Below are positions 1-9,408 of a stretch of 64,000 bases of DNA, piece after piece. Made by a program: the position numbers and the translations under genes. The stretch covers positions 1 to 64,000 of the forward strand of contig DUBC01000016.1 of the NCBI GenBank assembly GCA_012960505.1. The letters are read 5' to 3'. Numbering within the stretch: position 1 is the stretch's first letter; each line of letters starts with the position of its first letter. Under the pieces are notes generated by a model, which had not been told where the DNA came from, made no database searches, and saw nothing but the letters and a program-made list of their open reading frames with translations. The DNA comes from Verrucomicrobiales bacterium (GTDB taxonomy: Bacteria; Verrucomicrobiota; Verrucomicrobiia; Verrucomicrobiales; DEV007).

Positions 1-1367
1 GAAGAGATCCTTTCAGATTGGGGATTGAGTTTATGAGCTATATTGTAATGGTAGATGGACCCTTCCATGTTTTCTGCCATTAACCAATTACGACCATGTC
101 GTGAATGAATTGATGCTTCATGAGCCATTGAACGTTGCATGGACTTAGGGTGTTTGATGGTCGTTCCTTTGATCTGGGCTGAACGGATGATTCTTTCATT
201 GAGAGTTCCTGCGGAATGGTCCTTGTCCGCAATTAATTGATCCAACTCTAAGGGACCCTTGTAGATCACAGATAGGTTTCCATCAGGGTCAATTAGGAAA
301 CTTGAAGGTATAGGCAAAGGCTCGTTGAGACCGATGATCTGGTCATGAAGTCTTTGCAGGAGATTGATCATGGACTCTGTTGCATTGCGTGCCAGGAAAG
401 GGAATTTTACTTTCTGAAGAACATCAGAGATTCTTTTTGGATCTATTCCAGAGTTACTTAATTGATCCACGTTAAGAGCGATCACATCGATCCCTGATTT
501 ACGTAAGAGCTCTTCGTTATTACTTAAGTCCCCGAGTTCTTTTATGCATGGAGCACACCAAGTTGCCCAGAGGTTGATGAGTAGAGGATTTTCTTTTGGT
601 AATATTATTCTTTTTCCATCCTTTGTTTGGAAAGTGAAGTTTGGGGCTTTGAATAGCGTGATTGCGGGGACCCTAGCTGTGTCCTTCGGGCTGTTTCTTT
701 GAGCGGCTGATGAAGACAGCTCAATTTTTCCGTTTCTAGGGTGCACTTCTTCTGGTTTTGGATTTCGCTGATCAATTAGATAACGTTTATTTGTTACAAT
801 TTTCTGAAAACTATCAATTGATCCGTCCGGCCAGCGAATTTTCATGTCGATTTTTTCTGTTTCAGGGCCTAGCCCAAAATGAACACATTTACTGGACTGG
901 GAGAGGAATCCTTGACCAGCTCTGACCGTTTGAATGAGTGTTGGATTTCCTTTTTTTCCGTTTGGAGTTATTTCAATTCTCGCACCGATCGCGTCTTTGT
1001 TAGATGAAATCCCGTTACCTTTTAATCGGAACGAAATGAAATAGTTCTTATTATTATTATCATTTCTCATTAGCCGGAGACGTGGGCCGTTCCTATTTGA
1101 TATCCATAAGTCTAAGTCTCCATCATTATCCCAGTCAGTTGTGGAGATGGCTCTTCCATCGTCAGGATAGTTCAGGCCGCTAATTCCGGAGATGTCGGCG
1201 AAGGTCCCGTTACCAATATTAAGGAAACAGCAGTTTCTTTCGTTTCCGCTGAATGACCGCCCAGCATCCATCATTTCGGATAACTGCCTTTGGCTATTAT
1301 TATTTTGCGTGGAATCAGCTCCCTCCGAATCAATGGTTTGCGACACGACCTGTCGCCAAAAGAAACT
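1..1367 (-). CDS. C-terminal part of an interrupted FG-GAP/ASPIC-UnbV/thioredoxin protein (runs off the left edge)
   Basis: This is 455 codons without a stop, in exactly the same frame as the gene at 1368-3284 and separated from it only by the TGA at 1368-1370. In order it shows the continuation of the FFWRQVV segment, one more FG-GAP repeat (DWDNDGDLDLWISN), an ASPIC/UnbV domain (IGARIEI, then VRAGQGFLSQ, HFGLG, IRWPDG), and a TlpA-like thioredoxin domain with WCAPC, whose cysteine codons lie within 546-557. The reading frame continues beyond position 1 with what may be a TPR stretch. If translated separately, the first good internal ATG is at 1274, with no evident signal peptide, so the fragment would probably not be exported. 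I infer it is the lost or readthrough-dependent half of one secreted protein. Confidence 0.7.
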
Positions 1368-1370
1368 TCA
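1368..1370 (-). other. In-frame TGA interrupting the ASPIC/UnbV gene
   Basis: The reverse-complement reading is GGA GAC TTG TGA AGT TTC TTT TGG CGA. The frame is open for hundreds of codons on both sides, and the protein families on each side belong to one known architecture. A single substitution explains it; no frameshift is needed. Confidence 0.85.
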
Positions 1371-3284
1371 CAAGTCTCCCGTCTCTTCCTTTGAGGTCAA
1401 ATAACCATTGGCAACGACCAGATCCGCTAAAGAATCATTGTTCAAGTCAACGAAATTAGATCCCCATGCCCAACGGCCCATGTTAACACCAGCGCTGATA
1501 CTCTTATCTTCGAATGAGGATCCAATATTACGCAGCAAAGTATTACCTCTGGCAAAGCGGCGGAAACGGCCTCTGATCTTATTATTAGTTTTTGACTTAA
1601 ATTGTTGCTGTTCAGTGATTCTATTACCTGCTGCTGAAAACATATTGGAAACGTAGAGGTCCATTCTTCCGTCCCTGTCATAGTCTGCCCATGTTACGGA
1701 CATCCCGGAAGCGCTATCCTCAGTGTTTGTATTTGCGGCAATGTCTGTGAATTTTCCGGAATCATTTCTATATAGATTATTTCTGCCGTAGTCATTAGCC
1801 ACATAAAGGTCCTGATCACCATCATTATCAAAATCCTCCCAGGAAGCTGCAAAACTCCATCGATGGTTATTTATATTTAGGCCAACTTCTTCAGTAGCAT
1901 TTGCAAACGAAAGCTTTCCAGATTCCGTAGTCTCATTCTTAAACAATAGATTGGAGGCACCGTTTTCGGCATCATGATATACGAACTGATTATTGGCTGC
2001 TCCTATCGATTCGCCATTGTCTTCTTGCACGTAAGCACAAACATAAAGGTCAAGGAGCCCGTCCTTATCATAATCAGCGGCAGCTAATGATGCTGTTGAC
2101 CAACTTGTTTTTAGTGCCATTGCTGGGACAAAACGTTTTTGCTGATCATTTTTGGCTATTAAAAGCATTCCGTAAACAGCCACAGCGAGGTCTTGATCAC
2201 CGTCATTGTCAAAGTCAGCTATTATTGAAGAGCGCGAATCCTCTAGCCAGTCCACGCCCCACTCGGCTGAAACATCCATTAACGTCCCATTTTTTCTTTG
2301 GATGAACAACCGATTCGGTAGTCCTGGTTCCTGACACAGATAAATGTCTTCGAGCCCGTCTCCATTAACATCGCCGATAGAAATGCCTGGAGTTCCGAAC
2401 CGGTTCAGCATGGCCCTGACTGGGAGTCGGCTGAGCCAGTGGTTCATTCCATATGAGAGCTGTGTCTTATAGCAGTCATTAGAATCCAGAGCGGAACCCG
2501 TTACATCAGTGAATATTTTTTCTGATTGCGAACTGGTTGTTTGATTAAATGAGAGAACACGTATCTTATCAATCTTAGGTTTTTCTTGTTCTTCATCCCA
2601 TTGCACTGACCAGCTGGCGTGTTTTTCGATGACGTTTTTTTCTGTTCTAAAATTTAACGAGAAGAGGACTTCGGTAGTAAATTTTTTCTGTGCTGATTCG
2701 GTTTCTTTTTTGATGCCAATGATTTTGAATTTAGCATGGTTATCATCATCAGATCCGGTCCGTATCTGTCTGACACTATTAAGTTCTTTTTCTAGGTGTT
2801 GAGTTCCTTTCTTTAGCTGATTCTCATTCTTATTTCCTTTATGAACTGTGATGTTTTTGTCTTCAAATATTAACTCAAGGCTCTCAGGGGTTAGAGGGTC
2901 TGTTGCAATTCCAGATGTTACAAGATCGTTCAAGGATCCTTCATTAAAGAAAAGGTTCCCAAGTTCTTTCAGTTGCTTATTTGCTTGGTTTGCTAGAAAT
3001 TCAGTTTCCCATCCATCCTCAGAAGGGTCATCTATTTCTTCCCATTTGGCGGCCTTAATTTTGGATATGACACCCAGTTCATCTGGATTTATATTTTTTT
3101 TCTTTGGAGAATTATTTGTTGGATTAGATCGTTGCTCTCCTTGAGTTGAATCTGAAGGATCGTTTTTTGTGCAACCTATTATACATAGAAAGATCACTGT
3201 CACAGCGACGAGGGTTCCAAGTGCCTTTGTGATGCGTAACTTTATGTAATTACTAGTGATCACTTGTCTTAAGAAGTTCTTCAT
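1368..3284 (-). CDS. FG-GAP/VCBS-repeat lipoprotein, N-terminal part of an interrupted ASPIC/UnbV protein
   Basis: This is a 638-residue product. It begins with a signal peptide ending in a lipobox-like IIGC near residue 38, so it is probably an envelope lipoprotein. Residues 60-270 form a domain I do not recognise. From about residue 295 there are at least six FG-GAP/VCBS-type calcium-binding repeats (DVNGDGLEDIYL, DFDNDGDQDLAV, DYDKDGLLDLYV, DFDNDGDQDLYV, DYDRDGRMDLYV, DLNNDSLADLVV), which should fold as a beta-propeller. The ORF stops at TGA in the middle of a stretch that in this family normally runs into FFWRQVV and an ASPIC/UnbV domain; those sequences follow in the same frame. The gene is either a pseudogene, a recent nonsense allele, a readthrough case or a base-call error. 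Transcription diverges from the DUF1549 gene at 3461. Confidence 0.8.
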   Translation of the reverse strand: MKNFLRQVITSNYIKLRITKALGTLVAVTVIFLCIIGCTKNDPSDSTQGEQRSNPTNNSPKKKNINPDELGVISKIKAAKWEEIDDPSEDGWETEFLANQANKQLKELGNLFFNEGSLNDLVTSGIATDPLTPESLELIFEDKNITVHKGNKNENQLKKGTQHLEKELNSVRQIRTGSDDDNHAKFKIIGIKKETESAQKKFTTEVLFSLNFRTEKNVIEKHASWSVQWDEEQEKPKIDKIRVLSFNQTTSSQSEKIFTDVTGSALDSNDCYKTQLSYGMNHWLSRLPVRAMLNRFGTPGISIGDVNGDGLEDIYLCQEPGLPNRLFIQRKNGTLMDVSAEWGVDWLEDSRSSIIADFDNDGDQDLAVAVYGMLLIAKNDQQKRFVPAMALKTSWSTASLAAADYDKDGLLDLYVCAYVQEDNGESIGAANNQFVYHDAENGASNLLFKNETTESGKLSFANATEEVGLNINNHRWSFAASWEDFDNDGDQDLYVANDYGRNNLYRNDSGKFTDIAANTNTEDSASGMSVTWADYDRDGRMDLYVSNMFSAAGNRITEQQQFKSKTNNKIRGRFRRFARGNTLLRNIGSSFEDKSISAGVNMGRWAWGSNFVDLNNDSLADLVVANGYLTSKEETGDL

Positions 3285-3418
3285 ACGTTAGAATCAAAAC
3301 TTAACTACAATACCACGGAATAGTCTTAATATAAGGGATAATATTCTATTCGGCCATTGCAGGTTCCATCTGAAGGTTTGGTTGAGTGTTTTTTGGTAAA
3401 GCATTTCAATGAATGAAA

Positions 3419-3434
3419 AAAGGCTTAAGCCTTT
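3419..3434. promoter_or_regulatory. 16-bp perfect palindrome upstream of the DUF1549 gene
   Basis: AAAGGCTTAAGCCTTT is a perfect 16-bp palindrome. It ends 26 nt before the ATG at 3461, in the 176-bp gap between divergent genes. It could be an operator for a dimeric regulator. It lacks a loop and a T-tract, so it is not a typical terminator. Confidence 0.3.
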
Positions 3435-3460
3435 CCTTTAATCTGCTAGATTAATTAATA

Positions 3461-5479
3461 ATGAAATTTACCGCCTTCCATTCGGTATTGCCGGTCTTGT
3501 TGCTGTTAAGTATTACAGATTTGGTACTCTTGGCGGACGGCGGTGAGGAGATTTCCAAGAAAAACATTTTCTGGTCTTTTAATGAGCCTAAAAAGCAAAC
3601 CTTGCCTCAGAAGAGCCCTTGGGGGGTCAATGAGATTGATTTCTTTATTTTTGAGCGTTTGAAGGTGGAGGATTTGTTGCCACAAAGACCAGCTTTAAAG
3701 GAAGAATGGATCCGGAGAGTTAGTTTGGATCTGACGGGATTGCCGGCCACGACAGATGAAATAGATGCGTTCATATCTGATCGATCCGATCAGGCTTTTG
3801 AGAGAGTCGTTGAGAGATTACTGGCTTCATTTCGTTACGGTGAACGCATGGCTTCCTGGTGGTTGGATGGTGCTCGCTACGGTGACAGCCATGGATATGA
3901 CAATGATCTTGAAAATAGTCAATGGCCTTGGAGGAATTGGGTCATTGAATCATTTAATTCCAATAAGCCATTTGATGTCTTTACCATTGAACAGTTGGCT
4001 GGGGACTTATTGCCGAATTCAACGAATGATCAAACCATTGCTACTGGTTTTAATAGAAACCATCGAATTCAAACAGAGGGCGGCGCCATCGATGAAGAGT
4101 GGCGAACAGAGTATGTAATTGACCGTGTAGAAACTATGGGCACGGTTTGGCTTGGACTCACTCTTAACTGCGCGCGTTGCCATGATCACAAATATGATCC
4201 GATCACCCAGAAGGAGTTTTACCAGTTCTTTGCTTTGTTTAATAATTTAGATGAGAAGGGATTTATTAACAATTTACGTGGCAGTGCCGAACCTAGAATC
4301 CGGTACAAGGCCCAGGAATTTGAATTGAATTCGGAAAAAATCCGATCTCAAATAAAAGATAAAGAATCTCAGGAAAAAGAAATCGTTAAACTCGAACAAC
4401 TATTTCCTACGGTCATGATCATGAAGGAAATGCCTGAGCCTAGGAAAGCATTTGTTTTAGATAGAGGGCAATATGACTCTCCGACCGAAGAGGTTTTTCC
4501 TGGCCTGCCGAAATCATTGCCCCCTCTTCAGGAAGGAGAAAATATGAACAGACTTGGTCTTGCCCGTTGGCTCGTCAATGGACGGAACCCTTTCACTTCA
4601 CGGGTGATAGTAAATCGTTTGTGGGCTCAATTCTTTGGTCATGGAATTGTTTTGACAACTGAAGACTTAGGCACTCAGTCAGAACGTCCCAGCCATCCTG
4701 AATTACTGGACTGGCTGGCTGTTGATTTTGTTGAGCATGGATGGGATATCAAAAGGTTAATTAAAAAAATGGTTCTGAGTTCCACATATTCACAGACTCA
4801 TTCTGTTGATAAAAATAGGCTACAAAAAGATCCCATTAACAGACTCTTGAGTCGTGGGCCGAGGCAAAGACTTCAGGCAGAAATGATACGTGACCAGGCG
4901 CTGGCAATTTCCGGCTTATTAGTTGAGAAGCAAGGAGGTCCTAGCGTATGGACCTATCAGCCAAAAGGTTTGTGGGAAGAAATAGAGAAGAGAGGAAAAT
5001 TTGTTCAAGACCATGGAGAGAAGCTGTACAGAAGGACCCTGTACACAAGAATTCGAAGGACAGTTCCGCATCCTAGCATGATCTTATTTGATATGCCTAG
5101 CCGTGAAGTTTGCAGTGTGTTGCGTGCTCGATCCAATACTCCTCTCCAGGCCTTATCATTGCTTAATAATGTCACGTATGTGGAAGCGGCAAAAAAATTT
5201 GCTGAAAGAATGATACTTAATGGAAAGAGCATAAAGGATCAGTTGAGCTGGGGATTCCGGACCGCTACTTCGAGGTATCCAACCGAATCAGAAATGACAA
5301 TTCTGCTAAAGGGTTACGAGCGCCGATTAATGCATTATGAGCAGAACCCTGACCAAGCCAAGGACCTGTTATTAGTAGGTGAGTCTGAGATCTCAAATGA
5401 GTTGAATGTGATTAGCGTTGCTGCCATGACCACGGCCGCAAATTTGATTCTGAACCTTGACGAGATAATTAATAAGTGA
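3461..5479 (+). CDS. DUF1549/DUF1553 (PSCyt2-PSD1) secreted protein
   Basis: This 672-residue protein starts with a cleavable-type signal peptide (MKFTAFHSVLPVLLLLSITD). Residues about 50-260 match DUF1549 (PSCyt2), with the RRVSLDLTGLPPT-like opening, RYADTHGY-like centre and C237-x2-C240-H241 in a CARCHDHKYD motif that resembles a haem-c site. Residues about 360-620 match DUF1553 (PSD1: NPFTSRVIVNRLWAQFFG, then LLDWLAVDF). There is no N-terminal PSCyt1 cytochrome domain, so this is the short form. The family is common in Planctomycetes and Verrucomicrobia and nearly always paired with DUF1501; its biochemical role is not established, though a link to polysaccharide or sulfated-substrate use is often suggested. 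Its stop overlaps the GTG of the next gene (GTGA), implying translational coupling. Confidence 0.9.
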   Translation: MKFTAFHSVLPVLLLLSITDLVLLADGGEEISKKNIFWSFNEPKKQTLPQKSPWGVNEIDFFIFERLKVEDLLPQRPALKEEWIRRVSLDLTGLPATTDEIDAFISDRSDQAFERVVERLLASFRYGERMASWWLDGARYGDSHGYDNDLENSQWPWRNWVIESFNSNKPFDVFTIEQLAGDLLPNSTNDQTIATGFNRNHRIQTEGGAIDEEWRTEYVIDRVETMGTVWLGLTLNCARCHDHKYDPITQKEFYQFFALFNNLDEKGFINNLRGSAEPRIRYKAQEFELNSEKIRSQIKDKESQEKEIVKLEQLFPTVMIMKEMPEPRKAFVLDRGQYDSPTEEVFPGLPKSLPPLQEGENMNRLGLARWLVNGRNPFTSRVIVNRLWAQFFGHGIVLTTEDLGTQSERPSHPELLDWLAVDFVEHGWDIKRLIKKMVLSSTYSQTHSVDKNRLQKDPINRLLSRGPRQRLQAEMIRDQALAISGLLVEKQGGPSVWTYQPKGLWEEIEKRGKFVQDHGEKLYRRTLYTRIRRTVPHPSMILFDMPSREVCSVLRARSNTPLQALSLLNNVTYVEAAKKFAERMILNGKSIKDQLSWGFRTATSRYPTESEMTILLKGYERRLMHYEQNPDQAKDLLLVGESEISNELNVISVAAMTTAANLILNLDEIINK

Positions 5480-6933
5480 TCAGGGATATCCAAATGCGAA
5501 TTTTTAGAAATATAATCAGTCAACAGGATCAGTTAAACCGACGAGCTTTTCTACATGGTTCTGCTCATGGCATTGGATCAATAGCACTCGCAGGCTTACT
5601 AAAAGAAGAGGTTCAGGGATCAGGTCACCATGTGAAGTATAAGAATTATATTCCAAGAGCTAAACGCGTTATCTATCTTTTTCAGTCGGGAGGTCCTTCG
5701 CAGATTGATTTGTTTGACCCCAAGCCTCATCTCGAAAAGAGTCGCGGAAAGGAACTGCCGGATTCGGTGAGGGGAGGACAGCGCATCACGACAATGACTT
5801 CGAAACAGAAATCATTACCCATAGCACCAAGTAATTACAGCTATCATAGGTGTGGGCAGAGCGGCACTTCCTTCAGTGAATTGTTACCTAATATTGGGGC
5901 CCTGGCTGATGACATTTGCTTAATTCGCTCTATGCATACGGAGGCTATTAATCATGACCCTGCGATTACATTTTTCCAGACAGGTTCTCAATTGGCGGGG
6001 AGGCCGAGTATAGGTTCTTGGATGTCATATGGTTTAGGGTCAGTGAACAGGAACTTGCCAAAGTATGTAGTTCTCACTTCTCGAGGAAGCTCTTCGGATG
6101 CTCAGCCATTATATAGTAGACTCTGGTCATCAGGTTTTCTCCCGACCGAGCATTCTGGTGTGAAGCTAAGAAATTCTGGAGACCCGGTATATTATTTATC
6201 GAATCCTCCCGGAATTAATTCGTCAGTGAGACGTGATATATTACATGATTTAAAATCACTGAATGAAGAGCGTTCAGAATTAATTGGTGATCCTGAAATA
6301 GATTCAAGAATTTCACAGTATGAGATGGCCTTCAGGATGCAGTCTAGTGTCCCTGAATTAGTGAACTTCTCGGATGAGACTCAAAGCACTCTTGATCTTT
6401 ATGGACCTGATGTGAAAAGGCCAGGAACTTATGCAGCGAACTGTTTATTAGCTAGGCGCCTTGCCGAGAGGGGTGTTAATTTCATTCAACTCTTTCATAT
6501 GGGTTGGGATCATCATTTTAAGCTTTCACAGGATCTGCCGCGACAATGTAGGGACACTGACCGGGCAACTGCAGGATTAATTATTGATTTAAAGCAGAGA
6601 GGATTGCTTGATGATACTCTGGTCGTTTGGGGAGGAGAGTTTGGACGAACTGTTTATGCTCAGGCACCCGAGAAGAATGGTGGCCGAGATCATCACCCTA
6701 GGTGCTTTACAACGATGCTTGCTGGTGGAGGAGTCAGAGGCGGCCACGTTCATGGTGCCACAGATGATTATTGTTATAATGTTTTGGATGACCCGGTCCA
6801 CGTCCATGACCTTAATGCCACTATTCTTGGATTAATGGGCATTAATCATGAATCTTTAACTTTTAAGTACCAGGGTCGTCAGTACCGACTCACTGATGTG
6901 CATGGCAAAGTTGTACAGGAGATTATTGCTTAG
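5476..6933 (+). CDS. DUF1501 family secreted protein
   Basis: The product is 485 residues if the GTG at 5476 is used; an ATG at 5494 is a reasonable alternative. A Tat-like segment, NRRAFLHGSAHG, lies near residues 21-32 and is followed by a hydrophobic stretch, so export in a folded state is likely. The DUF1501 fold, related to alkaline phosphatase and sulfatase enzymes, is recognised by IYLFQSGGPSQIDLFDPKP, the MHTEAINHDPA and GSWMSYGLG segments, and the late VVWGGEFGRT and GRDHHPR motifs. It overlaps the preceding DUF1549 gene by 4 nt. The two are presumed to act together at or outside the inner membrane, but no substrate can be named. Confidence 0.9.
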   Translation: MIRDIQMRIFRNIISQQDQLNRRAFLHGSAHGIGSIALAGLLKEEVQGSGHHVKYKNYIPRAKRVIYLFQSGGPSQIDLFDPKPHLEKSRGKELPDSVRGGQRITTMTSKQKSLPIAPSNYSYHRCGQSGTSFSELLPNIGALADDICLIRSMHTEAINHDPAITFFQTGSQLAGRPSIGSWMSYGLGSVNRNLPKYVVLTSRGSSSDAQPLYSRLWSSGFLPTEHSGVKLRNSGDPVYYLSNPPGINSSVRRDILHDLKSLNEERSELIGDPEIDSRISQYEMAFRMQSSVPELVNFSDETQSTLDLYGPDVKRPGTYAANCLLARRLAERGVNFIQLFHMGWDHHFKLSQDLPRQCRDTDRATAGLIIDLKQRGLLDDTLVVWGGEFGRTVYAQAPEKNGGRDHHPRCFTTMLAGGGVRGGHVHGATDDYCYNVLDDPVHVHDLNATILGLMGINHESLTFKYQGRQYRLTDVHGKVVQEIIA

Positions 6934-6939
6934 GGTCTA

Positions 6940-8190
6940 TTACTTCTTGCCAATGCAGTAGAGAACTTCTTGTCGGACATCTCCCACATTTTCGGCAACT
7001 CTTGCAAAAATTTTGCTATCACATATGACGGGCGTTGCAAACACCTGGTCTCCAAGTTTGTTCTTAGCAATGACTTTGAACTTCTTTGGATCAGCAGCAA
7101 AAACAGAGAAGTTTCCATTTTCGTCAACTGCATAGATTCTTTCGCCGACCATGACCGGTGATGCGCTAGTGGTTCGATTGAGCCTTTCTTTCCACATGTT
7201 TTTACCAGTTTCAGAGTTCCAGCACATTGCATTTCCATTATCCATCACTGCGTAAAGATAACCGTTTTTCACTATCATTGAAGGAACGTAGACACGACTG
7301 ATGTTTTCCCAGATCACTTTTCCTGAACCATCAGCGCTGATCGCTGAGACATGATTTCTGGGATATCCACCGCTCGTAAAGACGCGTTTTCCATCCGTCA
7401 CAATCGAACTTACACACTCAGTAGTTGATCCGGATATTTCCCAGAATTTCTTACCCGTATTTGGATCAAGGCTAGTCACTAAATTACATCCTTGGAAAAC
7501 CAGTTCATCCCTACCATTGAGTTCATAAATTACGGGTGATGTGTAATTGGGTTCTTTGGGACGATCTACTTTCCATACGACCTTTCCATTGCTACGGTTC
7601 AAACCACAGATGGCGCCACCGCTCTTGTTGTCAGCAGACACTATCACAAGAGATTTATATATGGCAGGTGATGTGGAAAAACCTTGGTGAAGTATGTAAT
7701 CACTGATCTTTTGTTGCCAGATCTTATTACCATTATAATCGAACGCAGTTGTGTAAACTATCCCTTTATTCAGAAAATTGATATAGACTAACTTGCCGTC
7801 AGTCGCAGGTGTAGAAGATGCTTGGCTTGCTTTCTTGTTGGACTTTTGAGGAAATCCTCCCCGATGCACTTCCTTGCTCCATATCTCTTTTCCGTTCAGT
7901 CTATTGAGGCAAATTAGAGTCTGTGTTTTTACTTTTTCATCTGCCGTTGCTAGAAATATTCGATCACCATAAATGGTAGGTGAGCCGTGCCCTCTTCCTG
8001 GGACCTTAGTTGACCAGATAACATTTTCCTTAGAGCTGAACTTGATGGGAGGATCTTGATTCGAATCAGCAATCCCGTCATGTTTTAGGCCTCGCCATTG
8101 TGTCCAATCACTTCCTTTCGCATGCTGGTTACCGGGTGTGAAAGTAATAATAATTGCGAATGCTGAGGATAATATTTTTCGCGCTTTCAT
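6940..8190 (-). CDS. PQQ-type beta-propeller secreted protein
   Basis: The chosen ATG at 8190 gives 416 residues and places a signal peptide (MKARKILSSAFAIIITFTPG) at the terminus; the upstream ATG at 8247 would bury it behind 19 residues. The mature part begins DWTQWRGLKHDGIA, typical of secreted PQQ_2/BamB-like proteins in this phylum, and has repeated blades with GKEIWSKEV, GNKIWQQKI, NGKVVWKV, GKKFWEIS and GKNMWKERL. Such proteins form 7-8 bladed propellers; many do not bind PQQ and their role is unknown. It ends 6 nt from the convergent DUF1501 gene. Confidence 0.85.
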   Translation of the reverse strand: MKARKILSSAFAIIITFTPGNQHAKGSDWTQWRGLKHDGIADSNQDPPIKFSSKENVIWSTKVPGRGHGSPTIYGDRIFLATADEKVKTQTLICLNRLNGKEIWSKEVHRGGFPQKSNKKASQASSTPATDGKLVYINFLNKGIVYTTAFDYNGNKIWQQKISDYILHQGFSTSPAIYKSLVIVSADNKSGGAICGLNRSNGKVVWKVDRPKEPNYTSPVIYELNGRDELVFQGCNLVTSLDPNTGKKFWEISGSTTECVSSIVTDGKRVFTSGGYPRNHVSAISADGSGKVIWENISRVYVPSMIVKNGYLYAVMDNGNAMCWNSETGKNMWKERLNRTTSASPVMVGERIYAVDENGNFSVFAADPKKFKVIAKNKLGDQVFATPVICDSKIFARVAENVGDVRQEVLYCIGKK

Positions 8191-8302
8191 TTTTTTATCA
8201 TAAAGAGATTTTAAAGTATACTGCAACTCGTAACGTATCAGCTGCATTAATTTGTCTTATTATTTTTCTTTCCTCGTTTGATTTATTTTATTCTCCAAGA
8301 AA

Positions 8303-8323
8303 CTTTTCCGTATAACGGAAAGG
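8303..8323 (-). terminator. Probable Rho-independent terminator
   Basis: Read on the minus strand this is a 9-bp stem (CCTTTCCGT/ACGGAAAAG, one G-U pair) with a 3-nt loop, followed by TTTCTT. It sits downstream of the small ORF at 8372-8578 and would close the transcript coming from the amidotransferase at 8632-9315. Confidence 0.5.
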
Positions 8324-8371
8324 GTCGAATATCTTATACTTATATCTTTTTTGACATTGGATAGGATTTGT

Positions 8372-8578
8372 TCATCTATGAAATTTAATACGTAACGCGT
8401 TAAGGTCATCAATTCCCATGGCCCAAGGCTGATCGAAGTGTGAAACTACAGAGACATGAAGAATCGGTTCTTGCTTGACATGCGATTTATTTTCGTTGGT
8501 TTGTCCAAATAGGTCTATCAACAATACACATAATGCGGTACAAAGCTTCAAGCTGAAGATTGTTATTGTTGATTTCAT
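8372..8578 (-). CDS. Small putative secreted protein, unrecognised
   Basis: This is a 68-codon ORF. Residues 1-25 (hydrophobic, with a K at position 2) could be a signal peptide, followed by a polar tail containing SHFDQPWAMGIDDLNAL. I do not recognise a family. Its reality is supported only by position: it lies 53 nt after a gene on the same strand and 48 nt before a plausible terminator. It could be a remnant of a longer gene. Confidence 0.35.
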   Translation of the reverse strand: MKSTITIFSLKLCTALCVLLIDLFGQTNENKSHVKQEPILHVSVVSHFDQPWAMGIDDLNALRIKFHR

Positions 8579-8631
8579 ATTGGAAGCACGTTTAGGATCA
8601 GGTTTATCTTTAACGGATAAATATCTGTAGG

Positions 8632-9315
8632 CTATCGCGTCAAATACGTCAGCGCATTACAAATAACCTGATTGGCTGAGCGATAATTATTTACAGTGAG
8701 ATCGCGTATTTCATCAGCACTTTGAATGTATTTTCCTGTACCAAGATCATCACTGCCGTTTTGGATCATTTCGTCAACTGATTGGGGAGTCATTTCCAAA
8801 TGAAATTGTAAGGCTATCACATTAGAACCGATCTGAAATGCCTGGTTCTTACAACCTTCGCTTTCAGCAATGTGAATTGCCCCTTCAGGCAGATCAAAGG
8901 TTTCTCCATGCCAATGAAATACTGTCAATGTTTTGGGTAATTCAAAACCCCCATCTGCTGAATCTGTAAATTTTATTGGGAACCATCCAATTTCTTTATA
9001 TTGATTATTATATATTTTTGATCCTAGTGCTTCGGCAATGAGTTGAGCGCCTAAACAAATACCAAGGATGGGAGTTTTATTATTAATTAGATTACGAACA
9101 TATGCCTTTTCTTCTGTTAGGTAAGAGTACATTTCTTCATCAAGAACACTCATCGGTCCCCCCATGATAATGGCTAGATCTATTTCATTTGCTCTTACTG
9201 GGTCAAATTTTTCATAGCACTTTGTATGGTTAATTTCAGCTCCCTCATTATCAAGCCATGATTCCATGCAGCCTATTCCTTCGTAGGGAACGTGTTGCAC
9301 TATTTGAACTTTCAT
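8632..9315 (-). CDS. Class I glutamine amidotransferase-like protein
   Basis: The 227-residue product is a stand-alone GATase1 domain, similar to the amidotransferase-like proteins related to the GMP synthase glutaminase. The triad is visible: nucleophile Cys87 in GICLGAQL, and His172/Glu174 in QFHLEMTP. IIMGGPMSV and EIGWFPI are also typical. No synthetase domain is fused or adjacent, so the ammonia acceptor cannot be named; some relatives hydrolyse gamma-glutamyl compounds. It is flanked upstream by a 93-nt gap before the DUF1501 stop at 9409. Confidence 0.8.
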   Translation of the reverse strand: MKVQIVQHVPYEGIGCMESWLDNEGAEINHTKCYEKFDPVRANEIDLAIIMGGPMSVLDEEMYSYLTEEKAYVRNLINNKTPILGICLGAQLIAEALGSKIYNNQYKEIGWFPIKFTDSADGGFELPKTLTVFHWHGETFDLPEGAIHIAESEGCKNQAFQIGSNVIALQFHLEMTPQSVDEMIQNGSDDLGTGKYIQSADEIRDLTVNNYRSANQVICNALTYLTR

Positions 9316-9408
9316 CTGCTTATAGTTGTTTCGAGAAGGAAATAGAGGACAAGTATTCTAGGAAAATGACCATTTGTCCCTAATCAAAATTCAAGAATTC
9401 CGGGTCTT

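Noticed and set aside
1368..1370. Selenocysteine reading of the in-frame TGA
   Set aside because: No Sec-type active-site context surrounds it, no SECIS-like hairpin was evident just after it, and related proteins are not known to use Sec here.
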